Of a DNA stretch of 37,285 nt, positions 1-9,880 are shown in pieces. Source of the DNA: Gammaproteobacteria bacterium (lineage in GTDB: Bacteria; Pseudomonadota; Gammaproteobacteria; Pseudomonadales; Azotimanducaceae); the NCBI GenBank assembly GCA_002684495.1, contig NYVG01000002.1:400123-437407 (forward strand). Direction: 5' to 3'. A program made the position numbers and the translations under genes. The notes under the pieces were generated by a model. It did no database searches and was not told the origin of the DNA. It was given only the letters and a program-made list of their open reading frames with translations. How positions within the stretch are numbered: position 1 is the stretch's first letter; every line of letters starts with the position of its first letter.

Positions 1-2612
1 GCCTCGAGTACTCGTTTATTGGCTTTTTTACTGTCGACACGGTGGCAAAAGTCATCTAAATCTTCAAAGGGTCGTTCTTTACGAGCCTCCATAATTGCGG
101 CCACTGGCCCTTCGCCAACACCTCGAACAGCCCCTAGTCCATAAACTACAGCGCCTTCTTTTACTGTAAAGCGATGATCGCTGTCGTTGACACTCGGTGG
201 TCGCAGCGGCAACTGCATACGGCGCACTTCCTCAATCAGCACTACAACGCGATCGATATTCTGCATATCAGCAGACAGGTTAGCCGCCATAAATTGTGCC
301 GGGTAGCGTGCCTTGAGCCAGGCCGTATGCACACTGACCAAGGCATAAGTCGCCGAGTGGGATTTGTTAAAGGCATAGCCTGCAAATTTCTCCATGAGGT
401 CGAAAATTTCGTTCGCCAGTTTCGGCGCGATAGCATGCTCACCCGTGCCGTGCAGAAACTGCTCACGCACTTTGGCCATTTCCTCGGCTTTCTTCTTACC
501 CATCGCTCGGCGTAACAAGTCGGCTTGCCCCAACGAAAAGCCGGCCAGCACCTGGGCGATCTGCATCACCTGCTCCTGATACAAGACCACGCCATAAGTG
601 GATTCCAACACCGGTTGCAAACTTGGATGGGGATAAGCCACCGCCGCCTTACCATGCTTGCGGTCAATGTAGTCATCCACAGCGCCCGACTGCAGCGGTC
701 CGGGGCGAAACAGCGCCACCAAGGCAATAACATCGTTGATACCATCCGGCAGCAAACGCCGAATAAGATCTTTCATACCTCTGGATTCCAGCTGGAATAC
801 CCCAGTGGTTTCAGCCGCACGCAACAACTTGAACGCGGCGGGATCATCAATCGGAATGTCTTCAACTTCGAGCGCAGACTCGCCCTGCAGTTGTCGATGC
901 TGGTTCACTAACTCTAAGGTCCAATCTACGATTGTCAGGGTCTTCAAACCAAGGAAGTCAAACTTCACCAGACCGGCGCGCTCAACGTCGTCTTTATCGT
1001 ACTGAGAAACTAAACCACTGCCCGAATCTTCTGTGTAGAGCGGTACAAAGTCTGTTAGGGCCGAAGGTGCAATAACCACGCCGCCTGCATGCCGACCAAC
1101 ATTGCGGACAATGCCTTCGAGCTTATAGGCCATGTCCATAATTTCACTGACTTCCTCATTAGCAGCAACGAAGTCGGCCATCTCCTGACTTTCTTGCATT
1201 GCCTTCGTGAGGGTTATACCGACCTCGAACGGAATCAGCTTAGATAATTTGTCAGCCAGGCTATAAGGCTTGCCCTGAACACGCGCAACATCACGCACCA
1301 CGGCTTTCGCTGCCATAGTGCCGAAGGTAATAATCTGACTCACCGCTTCAACACCGTACATGTCACTGACATGCTGAATCACTCGATCTCGCCCCTCCAT
1401 GCAGAAGTCCACATCGAAGTCCGGCATCGACACCCGTTCAGGATTAAGAAAGCGCTCAAAAAGCAGGTCATATTGCAAAGGATCTAAGTCAGTAATGCCC
1501 AACGCATAGGCAACCAGAGAACCTCCACCTGAGCCGCGGCCAGGCCCCACAGGAATATTGTTTTGTTTCGCCCAGGCAATGAATTCCATAACAATCAAAA
1601 AGTAACCAGCAAAACCCATTTGATTGATGACATCGAGTTCGAACTGCAAGCGCTCTTGATAGTCGGTTTCAGTCCACTGATCTGCTGGCCCGCCTGCGGC
1701 TAAACGCTTGCTCAGCCCCTCAGTGGATACCTGCAAAAGGTATTGTTCCGGGGTTTGCTGGTCTGGGATCGGGTAATCGGGAAGGTAATAAGTGCCTAGG
1801 GCAACCTCTACATTACAACGTTTGGCGATTTCCACCGCATTCGCGAGAGCCGAAGGAACATCCTGGAATAATTCCGCCATTTCTTGCGGCGAACGCAGGT
1901 ACTGGCGCTCGCTGTAGCGCCGTTCGCGACGCCCGTCGTTGAGGGTCCGGCCCTCGTGAATACATACTCGGGTCTCGTGGGCTTCGAAATCGTCCGCCTC
2001 GGCGAAACATACGTCATTTGTAGCAACCACGCCGATGCCAGTGGACGCGGCAATAGCCAGCAGGTGCCGCAAATTTTGCTCTTCGTCCGCCCGGCCACAG
2101 CGCGTTACTTCAAGGTAATAAGCATCGCCGAACTCGCCTTGCCAGCGTTTTGCACGCTCTTCTGCTTGGGCTAAATCGCCGTTATTCAGCAACGACCACA
2201 GATGCCCGCGCACCCCACCGGATAAGACAATTAGGCCCGATTTAGCTGCAAAAATTTCTTGTTCTCGTAACACGCCACGCTGGGCGGTGGTGGTATAGCT
2301 GGCTGAGATCAGCGCCAACAAGTTACGGTAGCCTTGCAGATCTCGAGCCAGCAGCAGCACCCGCTCAGCACTGTCCTGTGACGTCTCCTGAACCAGAACC
2401 TCTGCACCCATAATGGGCTTCACGCCCTGTCCCATGCAGGCTTCAAAGAACTTAACCAAGGCAAACAAATTATTGCGGTCAGTCAGAGCCACCGCTGGCA
2501 TCCCGCCTGCTGCCGCCCGATTAACCAAGTCTTTTACTTTAAATAGACCGTCCGCGAGGGAGTACTCGCTATGCACATGTAGGTGCACGAATTCAGTTGA
2601 CGCTAAACTCAT
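1..2612 (-). CDS. dnaE: DNA polymerase III alpha subunit, partial (C-terminus off the left edge)
   Basis: Catalytic subunit of the replicative DNA polymerase III. About 870 codons are present out of the usual roughly 1160, open to the window edge. The N-terminal PHP domain opens with HLHVHSEYS (residues 10-18). The polymerase active site is visible as PDFDVDF, with D400 and D402, and KFDFLGL, with D552, matching the three catalytic aspartates of E. coli DnaE. The [10 protein letters not shown] motif lies just upstream of these. The PHP domain keeps HxH but has TDRN where active PHP domains have TDHG, so proofreading is probably left to a separate epsilon subunit (inference). The ATG overlaps the rnhB stop in an ATGA, so translation is probably coupled. 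It is the last gene visible in the rpsB-to-dnaE superoperon. Identity is certain; the missing end cannot be judged. Confidence 0.97.
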   Translation of the reverse strand, partial: MSLASTEFVHLHVHSEYSLADGLFKVKDLVNRAAAGGMPAVALTDRNNLFALVKFFEACMGQGVKPIMGAEVLVQETSQDSAERVLLLARDLQGYRNLLALISASYTTTAQRGVLREQEIFAAKSGLIVLSGGVRGHLWSLLNNGDLAQAEERAKRWQGEFGDAYYLEVTRCGRADEEQNLRHLLAIAASTGIGVVATNDVCFAEADDFEAHETRVCIHEGRTLNDGRRERRYSERQYLRSPQEMAELFQDVPSALANAVEIAKRCNVEVALGTYYLPDYPIPDQQTPEQYLLQVSTEGLSKRLAAGGPADQWTETDYQERLQFELDVINQMGFAGYFLIVMEFIAWAKQNNIPVGPGRGSGGGSLVAYALGITDLDPLQYDLLFERFLNPERVSMPDFDVDFCMEGRDRVIQHVSDMYGVEAVSQIITFGTMAAKAVVRDVARVQGKPYSLADKLSKLIPFEVGITLTKAMQESQEMADFVAANEEVSEIMDMAYKLEGIVRNVGRHAGGVVIAPSALTDFVPLYTEDSGSGLVSQYDKDDVERAGLVKFDFLGLKTLTIVDWTLELVNQHRQLQGESALEVEDIPIDDPAAFKLLRAAETTGVFQLESRGMKDLIRRLLPDGINDVIALVALFRPGPLQSGAVDDYIDRKHGKAAVAYPHPSLQPVLESTYGVVLYQEQVMQIAQVLAGFSLGQADLLRRAMGKKKAEEMAKVREQFLHGTGEHAIAPKLANEIFDLMEKFAGYAFNKSHSATYALVSVHTAWLKARYPAQFMAANLSADMQNIDRVVVLIEEVRRMQLPLRPPSVNDSDHRFTVKEGAVVYGLGAVRGVGEGPVAAIMEARKERPFEDLDDFCHRVDSKKANKRVLE

Positions 2613-3280
2613 ACTCCGCCGCCTCCAGCAAATGCCCTTTGTACTGGCGCAAAACTGCGTCTATGGACCTCGCAAGGCCCAAGCTCAGCGAGCACCTGCA
2701 AATGATATTTAGTTGGATAGCCTTTGTGTTGTTCAAAGCCATAGCCGGGAAACCGCGCGGCGAGTTCCACGAGCTGTCGATCTCGCGTCACCTTCGCAAC
2801 TATTGAGCCAGCACTTATTGCGGCAACCCGTTGATCGCCTTTGACGATTGCGTGGGTGGGCAAACCAAAGTCAGGAGTTTTATTACCATCGACCAGCACA
2901 GTATCCGGCACAACAGACAAACCCGCCACCGCGCGCTGCATAGCCAGATGACTCGCCACCAGCACGTTAAGACTGTCGACTTCTGCCACACTGGCGCTGC
3001 CCAGTGACCAACTGAGCGCATGAGCGCAAATGCTCTCCGCCAATCGCTCCCGGGCTTTGTCCGATAAACGCTTGGAATCTCGCAAACCACTGATCGGAGC
3101 ATTGGGATCCAGAATTACCGCGCAGGCCACTACATCTCCCGCCAGCGGCCCAATCCCCACTTCATCGACACCGGCGACTACCCCATAAGGTGACACGTCA
3201 ATCGGCTCCAATTTTTGCTGTCGCTGGGACAACGCTCCTCCGCTAGTACTTGGGTTTAGGCGATCAAGCTTAGCGCACAC
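2609..3280 (-). CDS. rnhB: ribonuclease HII with an altered GRG motif
   Basis: RNase HII removes ribonucleotides embedded in DNA and RNA in RNA-DNA hybrids, in the cytoplasm. The protein is 223 aa from a GTG start. The family acidic residues are present: D39 and E40 in VDEVG, D131 in VDGN and D149 in KGDQ. The C-terminal QHKGYPT and HRRSF motifs are also intact. The odd point is residue 43: the family motif GRG reads GIG here (codon ATT at 3152-3154). That arginine belongs to the motif that recognises the RNA-DNA junction. The start is uncertain: the GTG gives about 30 residues before the fold, and in-frame TTG or GTG codons at residues 17 and 29 are alternatives. It lies between lpxB (23-base gap) and dnaE (4-base overlap). 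Confidence 0.95.
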   Translation of the reverse strand: MCAKLDRLNPSTSGGALSQRQQKLEPIDVSPYGVVAGVDEVGIGPLAGDVVACAVILDPNAPISGLRDSKRLSDKARERLAESICAHALSWSLGSASVAEVDSLNVLVASHLAMQRAVAGLSVVPDTVLVDGNKTPDFGLPTHAIVKGDQRVAAISAGSIVAKVTRDRQLVELAARFPGYGFEQHKGYPTKYHLQVLAELGPCEVHRRSFAPVQRAFAGGGGV

Positions 3281-3303
3281 CGCCGTTTCATTTGTAGGGT
3301 AAT

Positions 3304-4491
3304 TTAACCCTTGCGCGACTCTAACAGCTGCAAAATTTCTTGGGCCGCGGTAGCACTCGCACCGCGACCTGACGCACCACTGCGCAACTGCTGATGCATT
3401 TCAGCGAAGACACCTTTGCGATCGCTGGCGGTCGTTGTTTCGTCGAGCTGTGACAACAGCGCTCGAGCAAGTGCTGCAGGCGTCGCCGCATTTTGTATCA
3501 GTTCTGGCACAAGCTCTGTGCCCGCCAAAATATTTGGTAGCCCAATGTAGGGCGTACTGACAAGCCGACTGGCAATCGCATAGCTAAGTGTCCCCAGCTT
3601 GTAACTCACCACCATCGGACGTCCCAGCAACATCGCCTCTAGGGTGCTGGTTCCGGACTTGATAAGCGCCGCATCTGCCGCGATTAATGCGGCACGTGCG
3701 TCGTTGTCGATCAGGTTTATGGACAGGTCAGCAAACTGGGGCAACAGCGCCTCTATCTGACTGCGGCGAGCGGCATTTACACACGGAATCACCGCACTGA
3801 TCCGGCGCTGGGGAAGTTCTTCGCACAACACCCGCATAGCCATCAAAAAGGGTTCGAGCATCAACGCTACTTCGCTGCTACGGCTGCCTGGGAGTACCGC
3901 AATAACCAAATCTTGGGAATCCATTTGTAGCTTCTGCCGACAACGCTGGCGCGCGACGGCACTGCCTGCGTCAGGTTCAATCGCTGCGGCTAAGGGGTGA
4001 CCCACAAACACCGCACGCAGCGGCAGGCCAGCATAGAATTTCGGCTCAAAGGGATACAAACAAAACAGTAAATCGGCACACTGGGCTACTTTCTTTGTGC
4101 GCCCCTTGCGCCAAGCGTAAACCGAAGGGCTTACATAGTGCGCTGTGGCGATACCCATGTTGCGCAGGCGCTTTTCCAACAAAAAATTGAACACATTGAA
4201 ATCGATACCGATGAAGGCGTCGACGCCTTCGTCTTTGAACGATTGTGCAAGCCGCCGGTAGAGACGCCACAGCTGGGGCAATCGCAACAGGGGTTCTTTA
4301 AATCCGTTGACAGCTAACGAATCGAAGGCCGCCAGAGAACGCAAGCCCTGAGCAGTCATTGCAGGACCGCCAACGCCGACAAACTCGATCTGTTCTGCAG
4401 ATCCACGCTGCTGGCGCAAAGCCGACATAAGACCAGCGGCTAAATTGTCGCCAGAGGGTTCACCGGCCAGCAGGCCTATCTTGATGGTCAT
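3304..4491 (-). CDS. lpxB: lipid-A-disaccharide synthase
   Basis: LpxB is a peripheral membrane glycosyltransferase that joins UDP-2,3-diacyl-GlcN and lipid X to form the beta-1,6 lipid A disaccharide. The protein is 395 aa (E. coli 382). Landmarks are AGEPSGD near residues 9-15, [19 protein letters not shown] with the conserved arginine, [10 protein letters not shown] and GLPNILAG. The catalytic aspartate (E. coli D98) is D97 in GID. The next residues read FNVFN, whereas the family usually has (A/S)PDFN, so the Pro-Asp pair is replaced by Asn-Val. ATG start, 17 bases after lpxA. It completes the lpxD-fabZ-lpxA-lpxB block. Confidence 0.97.
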   Translation of the reverse strand: MTIKIGLLAGEPSGDNLAAGLMSALRQQRGSAEQIEFVGVGGPAMTAQGLRSLAAFDSLAVNGFKEPLLRLPQLWRLYRRLAQSFKDEGVDAFIGIDFNVFNFLLEKRLRNMGIATAHYVSPSVYAWRKGRTKKVAQCADLLFCLYPFEPKFYAGLPLRAVFVGHPLAAAIEPDAGSAVARQRCRQKLQMDSQDLVIAVLPGSRSSEVALMLEPFLMAMRVLCEELPQRRISAVIPCVNAARRSQIEALLPQFADLSINLIDNDARAALIAADAALIKSGTSTLEAMLLGRPMVVSYKLGTLSYAIASRLVSTPYIGLPNILAGTELVPELIQNAATPAALARALLSQLDETTTASDRKGVFAEMHQQLRSGASGRGASATAAQEILQLLESRKG

Positions 4492-4508
4492 GACTGGGAT
4501 CAGCCTAC

Positions 4509-5297
4509 TTAGTGGTTGCTCCGGCCGCGAATAATACCCTTCGCCGAGGCCTCAACTGATGCTACAAAGCGCTCTACTTCCCCAGATTGCTGGCGCGGCA
4601 GCGCGAGTTCGTCTATGGCTTCGCTGACGCGCAAACCTTTTCTATAGACTGTTCTATAGGCCTGCTTAAGCAGATCAATGGTTTCACTACTGTAGCCTCT
4701 GCGCTTCATACCCTCGGTATTCATACCCACCGCAAAAGCCGGATTTCCGGACACCGTCAGATAAGCTGGCACATCCTTGGTTACCATACTCATTGCAGCA
4801 ATGTGGGTATAGGCGCCTATCTTGCGAAACTGTGGCACCCCAACATAGCCGCCAAAATTTGCATAATCGCCGACCTCTACATGACCTGCCAATGAGGCGT
4901 TATTGGCCATAATGACATGATCTCCGACAACACAGTCGTGGCCAACATGAACGTAAGCCATAAGCAGGCAATGACTGCCCACTTCGGTGCGACCGATACC
5001 GCCTTTGTCCATACCCCGATGAATGGTGACCCCTTCACGAATGATCGTATGCGCACCAATCTCAAGAGTGGACGCTTCTCCAGCGTAGGCTAACGCTGGC
5101 GTATCTTCACCGACACTGGCGAATTGATAGATTTTTACCCCCTCACCTATTCTGCACGGCCCTTTAATGATGGCGTGTGAACTAACATCCACGTTGTCCG
5201 CCAATTCGACCCCAGGGCCGATAATTGACCACGCTCCGATGCGCACACCCCCGCCGAGTTTGGCACTCGGATCGACTATCGCGCTGGCGTGGATCAT
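4509..5297 (-). CDS. lpxA: acyl-[ACP]--UDP-GlcNAc O-acyltransferase
   Basis: LpxA catalyses the first step of lipid A synthesis, moving a 3-hydroxyacyl chain from ACP to the 3-OH of UDP-GlcNAc. The 262-aa protein shows the hexapeptide repeats of a left-handed parallel beta-helix followed by a helical C-terminus. The catalytic histidine is H120 (GHDC, E. coli H125). H117 and H139 match E. coli H122 and H144. Several usually conserved positions differ: A70 replaces K76, P155 replaces H160 (VPQF for VHQF) and Y163 replaces H168. The acyl-length ruler position (E. coli G173) is A168, so chain preference cannot be assumed to be C14. ATG start overlapping the fabZ stop by 4 bases. Confidence 0.96.
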   Translation of the reverse strand: MIHASAIVDPSAKLGGGVRIGAWSIIGPGVELADNVDVSSHAIIKGPCRIGEGVKIYQFASVGEDTPALAYAGEASTLEIGAHTIIREGVTIHRGMDKGGIGRTEVGSHCLLMAYVHVGHDCVVGDHVIMANNASLAGHVEVGDYANFGGYVGVPQFRKIGAYTHIAAMSMVTKDVPAYLTVSGNPAFAVGMNTEGMKRRGYSSETIDLLKQAYRTVYRKGLRVSEAIDELALPRQQSGEVERFVASVEASAKGIIRGRSNH

Positions 5298-5758
5298 GAC
5301 GCCGCAGCTCCGTCAGTAATTTGCTCCACTACCGACAAACTGGCGGAACAGGCAAGATCCCCATCAACATGGGCCTCGCACTCGAATTTAACCATCATCG
5401 CCCTATGTGCAACTAACCGACTATGCAGTTCTAACCGATCACCCGGCACGACCGGCCGGCGAAAGCGGGTTTTATCCAACCCACCAAATAGATAATTACG
5501 ACCATCTGTAGGGCGTGTCCCCATTGTCTCAAACGCCAAAACTCCGGAAATCTGCGCCATGGCTTCAAGTATCAGAACACCGGGCATGATGGGTTGCTGC
5601 GGGAAGTGTCCGGTGAACATGGGCTCGTTGAAGGTAACGTTCTTATAGCCTCGAATGAATTCGCCTTTTACAACTTCGGTCACCCGGTCCAGCAGAAGAA
5701 ACGGATATCGATGGGGCAAATATTCAAATAGATCCGTGATTGTTTTAACGTCGCTCAT
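5294..5758 (-). CDS. fabZ: 3-hydroxyacyl-[ACP] dehydratase
   Basis: FabZ dehydrates 3-hydroxyacyl-ACP to trans-2-enoyl-ACP in fatty acid elongation. It competes with LpxA and LpxD for the same hydroxyacyl-ACP pool, which is the accepted reason for its place inside the lipid A cluster. The protein is 154 aa (E. coli 151), a single hot-dog fold. The active site is visible as GHFP with H51 and LILEAMAQ with E65. The N-terminal LPHRYPFLLLDRV signature is intact. ATGA overlaps at both ends (with lpxD upstream and lpxA downstream) imply coupled translation. Nothing is unusual in it. Confidence 0.97.
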   Translation of the reverse strand: MSDVKTITDLFEYLPHRYPFLLLDRVTEVVKGEFIRGYKNVTFNEPMFTGHFPQQPIMPGVLILEAMAQISGVLAFETMGTRPTDGRNYLFGGLDKTRFRRPVVPGDRLELHSRLVAHRAMMVKFECEAHVDGDLACSASLSVVEQITDGAAAS

Positions 5759-6825
5759 TGCCCTTGCTCCCGCTCCTCTAACGCTTTTACTCGTTTGAAT
5801 AAGTCACTCAACTTGCCGAAACGCGCGGCGTTACGTAACCATTGACTATGCTCACTAGCTACTACCCCGCTCGAGTATACGCCGGGCTTGTCAATGGATT
5901 GAGTAATTGTCGTCATCACGCTAATGGTAACGCCATCGCACAAGGTAATGGGGTTTTTGCCGCCGATACCGACGCCCCCAGCAATCACGCAGTGCTTACC
6001 AATGGTCGTACTGCCTGCCATACCCGCGCAACCGCAAATGATGCTATGCGCCCCAACCCGACAGTTGTGCCCAATATGCACTTGATCGTCTATCTTCACA
6101 CCGTCTTCAATCACCGTATCGTCTATCGCGCCGCAGTCTATAGTGGTACCAGCGCCGATTCGCACATTAGCGCCTATCACAACACCTCCTAACTGTTCTA
6201 TCGGCTGCAGATGCCCATTTTGGTCGGGGGTATAGCCAAATCCTGACGATCCAAGAACCGCACCACTGTGAATGACTGAGCGGGGGCCAATGCTGACATT
6301 CGCATAGAGGCTAACATTGCTCATAATCACCACATCATCGCCCACCGTAACGCGGTCACTGATGCTGACATTCCCATGCACTGTTACCCCAGCACCAATT
6401 ACCGAGTTGGCACCAATGACAACGTGCGGGCCAAGGCATGCTGAGGGCGCTACAGACGCGGTAGGGTGCACGACAGCCGTTGGATGTATGCCTGGATCTA
6501 TCGCCAACGGCGTTGCAAATAATGTCGTTGCTCGAGCAAAGGCCAAATAAGGCTGCTCTACTAGCAGGCCAACGCTTGGGCATTGCTGCAGGTCTTGCGC
6601 CGACATAATAACCGCGCTGGCCCTGGTATTCGGGAGTAGCGACCGGTAGGCGGCACTAGAAAGGTGACTGAGTTGCCCGGCCTGGGCATTGCCTAGCGAC
6701 GCCAACCCACTAATGGGGGTCGCCGCCAGCGCCGCAATATCGACCTTCTGTGCTAACGCATCTGCAACTGCTATTTGCGCGCCCAGATGCTCAGCAATTT
6801 CCCCTAGTTCGAGTGATGTTGCCAT
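5755..6825 (-). CDS. lpxD: UDP-3-O-(3-hydroxyacyl)glucosamine N-acyltransferase
   Basis: LpxD N-acylates UDP-3-O-acyl-GlcN, the third step of lipid A synthesis. The protein is about 356 aa with an N-terminal uridine-binding domain (roughly residues 1-105), a hexapeptide-repeat beta-helix (about 110-315) and a C-terminal helix ending in KRVKALEE. The catalytic base is the histidine of HIGHN at about residue 253 (E. coli H239). SGFGY, which contacts the nucleotide sugar in the family, is present. I chose the ATG at 6825; an adjacent TTG at 6828 would add one residue. It follows skp by 36 bases and overlaps fabZ by 4. Confidence 0.97.
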   Translation of the reverse strand: MATSLELGEIAEHLGAQIAVADALAQKVDIAALAATPISGLASLGNAQAGQLSHLSSAAYRSLLPNTRASAVIMSAQDLQQCPSVGLLVEQPYLAFARATTLFATPLAIDPGIHPTAVVHPTASVAPSACLGPHVVIGANSVIGAGVTVHGNVSISDRVTVGDDVVIMSNVSLYANVSIGPRSVIHSGAVLGSSGFGYTPDQNGHLQPIEQLGGVVIGANVRIGAGTTIDCGAIDDTVIEDGVKIDDQVHIGHNCRVGAHSIICGCAGMAGSTTIGKHCVIAGGVGIGGKNPITLCDGVTISVMTTITQSIDKPGVYSSGVVASEHSQWLRNAARFGKLSDLFKRVKALEEREQGQ

Positions 6826-6861
6826 CAACGGCGACTCAATCCCGGGCGAGTCGCGCCCAGC

Positions 6862-7371
6862 TTAGTCGCTGGCTTCGTTAAGCTTTTCTACTACGCGCCG
6901 CGTGATATCGTGCTTGTCGTTGGCGTATTGCAGCGAATTTGGCGCCAAAATCATATCGATCTGGTCGATTTGGATTAGATCTTTCAGCACGCGATCGTAC
7001 TTCGGCGCCAAAGTTTGAAGGATTTCTTGACGCTTATCTTGGGCTGTCTTTTGTAGCTTTTGCGACCCAAACTGCAGATCTGCCTGCATGCTCTCGATAT
7101 CTTTGACGATTTTGCGCTTGTCGCTATCGCTTAATATTTCGCCATCCTTTTGCAGCTTGGTTTGCTGCTCTTGGATCTGTTCCGCCATGCTACGCAATTC
7201 GTTTTGCTCAGACTCCATCTCTTTATTGGCAGCATCCACGAGGACCTTACCCTCATCGCTTTCAAGAATCGCGCGAACGGGATCCAGCACTACGATCTTC
7301 ATTTCCGCGACGGCAGCTGGGGCCATTGCCATGCTTGCCAACACCAGCATTGCCATTACATTCTTGATCAT
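6862..7371 (-). CDS. skp: periplasmic chaperone Skp/OmpH
   Basis: Skp is a trimeric jellyfish-shaped periplasmic chaperone that holds unfolded outer-membrane proteins on their way to the BAM complex. The protein is 169 aa. A Sec signal peptide covers residues 1-22, with a likely cut after AVA before E23. The rest is mostly charged helix (about 45-110) rich in Q, K, E and D, as expected for the coiled-coil tentacles, ending in a short conserved strand-helix. A good ribosome site (AGGAGAG) stands before the ATG. It lies directly downstream of bamA, its functional partner, after 58 bases. Confidence 0.93.
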   Translation of the reverse strand: MIKNVMAMLVLASMAMAPAAVAEMKIVVLDPVRAILESDEGKVLVDAANKEMESEQNELRSMAEQIQEQQTKLQKDGEILSDSDKRKIVKDIESMQADLQFGSQKLQKTAQDKRQEILQTLAPKYDRVLKDLIQIDQIDMILAPNSLQYANDKHDITRRVVEKLNEASD

Positions 7372-7429
7372 TGATCTCTCCTAATTACACATTGTCAGCC
7401 AACGAGCGGCGCATTCTATACCAGCTCGG

Positions 7430-9880
7430 CTAGAATGTGCGCCCGAGTTCAAATTGAAACATTTCTTTTTCATCATAAGGTTGTGTCTGGAACGGCTTTG
7501 CAAAGCTGAAGCTCAACGGCCCCATTCCACTCAACCAGCTGACGCCAATACCCACCGAATAGCGCATATTATCCGCATCAAAATCAAAGCAATTAACACT
7601 CACCGTTGGGCAATTGGTATTGAAAACATTACCCGCATCCACAAATACCGCCGGCCGGAATTGCCTGTTGTCGTCCACAAAGGGCATAGGAAAAATCAAC
7701 TCAGCAGTTGCTTCAACCAATAAATTTCCACCAAAGGGGTCACCATTCCTGTCACGTAAACAGGCGGGGTTGCCATCGATTACCGGACAGGTGCTTCGCG
7801 GACCCAATGTTGAATTTTCGAAACCGCGGATGGACCCAAAGCCGCCACCGTAAAAATGTTCGTAAAACGGCAATGCCGGCGTATCGCCGTAGCCACCACC
7901 GTACCCCAACTCGGTGCGCAACCGCAGCGTCCAACTGTTGGTGATCGGGAAATAGCGCTCACCGTTGTAAATGAATTTGTAAAACTGCAGATCACTACCG
8001 GGGATAGCGAACTCCGCGGCAATAGATTGGGAGGTGCCACGATCAGCAAAAATTCCGCGGTTTAACGTTGACCGACTCCACGAAACATTCGCTTTTAGAT
8101 TCACCGAAGTGGAGCCGTTGATTTCAATAAATTCTGAAATTTCCTGGGCCGCGTAGCTGCCCTCGGTAATCTCCGTAAATTCCGCCAGCACACCGAAGTT
8201 TATTCGCTGTGTCTCACTGATGGGCAGGCCGAAGTTCACCCCAACGCCTGCTGCATCAGTGCTGTAGCTTGCAATATTGCGCGCGTCGTAGTCGAGGCGG
8301 CGGAGAAACGCATTGTAGCCACGACTGATGCCGTCCATTGTGAAGTACGGATCAAAGTAATTGAAATTCACTGACTCTTGGAATTGCGACAAGCTCAAGC
8401 CTACATTGAGGCTGTTACCAGAGCCCTGCAGATTGGACTGTTGGTAGTTGCCACCGATAATCAGGCCATAGCCCTGAGAGTACGCAAGGGTTCCGGAAAT
8501 GGATCCAGACGGCTGCTCCTCGACGCTGAAGTTTACGTCGATTTGGTCGTCCTTACCTGGCACCTGAGGCGTTTCAACCTCAACCCCTTTAAAGTAGCCC
8601 AACCGCTCCAAGCGCAACTTGGTCAAATCAATTTGCGCAGTGGACGCCCAGCCGCCCTCCATTTGCCGAGACTCGCGCCGCATGACCTCGTCCTGAGTCA
8701 AGGCATTACCTGTAAACGAAATCCTTCGCACATAGGCGCGTTTGCCTGAATCCACGAAAAACTCAACATCCACCGTCTGATCGTCATTCAGTTTCGGTAC
8801 GCCACTGGCAGTAGCAAAAGTAAAGCCACCATTACCCAGAGCATTAGTCAGGCGCTCTTCAGTGGCCGTAATCAATGCTTGGGAGAAGGTCTGGCCTTCT
8901 TGCACGATGATTAACCGGCGCAAATCCTCAGCTTTAACGTCGCCGAGTTCGCCCACCAAATTAACCTTGTTGACCTCATAGATGTCACCTTCATTCACGG
9001 CAATGCTGATATATACCTGCTGCCGATCTGGGGTGATGCTGACCTGAGTGGATTTGATGTCAAAGTCGGCATAGCCACGGTCCTTGTAAAAAGCCTCCAA
9101 TGACTCTAAGTCGCCTGATAACTTCTCGCGGGAGTATTTGTCGTCGTTTTTATAAAACGACAATAAGCTCGGATGCTTAAGCTCTAACGCATCTAATAGC
9201 TCCTCCTGGGAAAATAACTCCGCGCCTACTAAATTGATGTGGCGAATCCCTGAGCTTTTACCCTCTTCAATAATGATTTTAACGTTGACCCGATTACGCG
9301 GCAGATCCTCAATGTCGGTTTCGATACTTGCGCCATAGCGCCCTTGAGCAACGTATTGCCGCTCCAACTCCAGACCCATACGTTCTAGCGTGACCTGTTT
9401 GAAGATTTCCCCCTCTTTCAGGCCTTGCTCTGCAAGCCCCCCGAGTAAGGCTTCCGACTCGATGGCCTTATTACCGTCTAATACGATCGACTCAATCGCT
9501 GGCCGCTCTACCAGTGTGACGATTAAGACCCCACCGTCCCGTGCTAACTGGATGTCTTTGAAATAGCCCGAGCGAAATAACGAACGCATGGTCGAACGAA
9601 TCGCCAAGCTGTCTAGTGCATCACTGACAGTGACGGGAATCAGGTTAAAAACCGTACCTGCTGACACCCTTTGAAGGCCCTGCAAGCGCACATCCTCCAC
9701 CACAAATGGCCCATCCATCTGGAAATCTGCAGCGGCCTGATTGGCAGCGGTCGCTGTGCCGGCGCCGAACAACGCCATTATCAACAGCGTTACCCTGAGT
9801 GAGATCTGTCGGCAAAACACCAAGGTCAAAGTGTGCAAAATTATTTCCCGTTTTAGTTCGCAGAGCGAACGGTTAGCCAA
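7430..9880 (-). CDS. bamA: outer membrane protein assembly factor BamA
   Basis: BamA is the Omp85-family barrel at the centre of the BAM complex and inserts beta-barrel proteins into the outer membrane. From the TTG at 9880 it is 816 aa. Order: signal peptide, five POTRA domains (about residues 57-440), then a 16-strand barrel. The loop-6 motif IRGF is present (R at about residue 685), and the last strand ends in F, the usual BAM recognition signal. The start is uncertain. The TTG at 9880 overlaps the end of rseP, but a later TTG or GTG among the next 25 codons gives a more normal signal peptide, with the hydrophobic core VTLLIMALFGAG followed by ATA. Two short cysteine pairs sit in predicted surface loops. 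Confidence 0.96.
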   Translation of the reverse strand: MANRSLCELKREIILHTLTLVFCRQISLRVTLLIMALFGAGTATAANQAAADFQMDGPFVVEDVRLQGLQRVSAGTVFNLIPVTVSDALDSLAIRSTMRSLFRSGYFKDIQLARDGGVLIVTLVERPAIESIVLDGNKAIESEALLGGLAEQGLKEGEIFKQVTLERMGLELERQYVAQGRYGASIETDIEDLPRNRVNVKIIIEEGKSSGIRHINLVGAELFSQEELLDALELKHPSLLSFYKNDDKYSREKLSGDLESLEAFYKDRGYADFDIKSTQVSITPDRQQVYISIAVNEGDIYEVNKVNLVGELGDVKAEDLRRLIIVQEGQTFSQALITATEERLTNALGNGGFTFATASGVPKLNDDQTVDVEFFVDSGKRAYVRRISFTGNALTQDEVMRRESRQMEGGWASTAQIDLTKLRLERLGYFKGVEVETPQVPGKDDQIDVNFSVEEQPSGSISGTLAYSQGYGLIIGGNYQQSNLQGSGNSLNVGLSLSQFQESVNFNYFDPYFTMDGISRGYNAFLRRLDYDARNIASYSTDAAGVGVNFGLPISETQRINFGVLAEFTEITEGSYAAQEISEFIEINGSTSVNLKANVSWSRSTLNRGIFADRGTSQSIAAEFAIPGSDLQFYKFIYNGERYFPITNSWTLRLRTELGYGGGYGDTPALPFYEHFYGGGFGSIRGFENSTLGPRSTCPVIDGNPACLRDRNGDPFGGNLLVEATAELIFPMPFVDDNRQFRPAVFVDAGNVFNTNCPTVSVNCFDFDADNMRYSVGIGVSWLSGMGPLSFSFAKPFQTQPYDEKEMFQFELGRTF

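Noticed and set aside
174-1005. Several plus-strand open frames opposite the left end
   Set aside because: They lie antisense to the continuous dnaE frame, which carries all polymerase motifs. They have no family resemblance and no ribosome sites.
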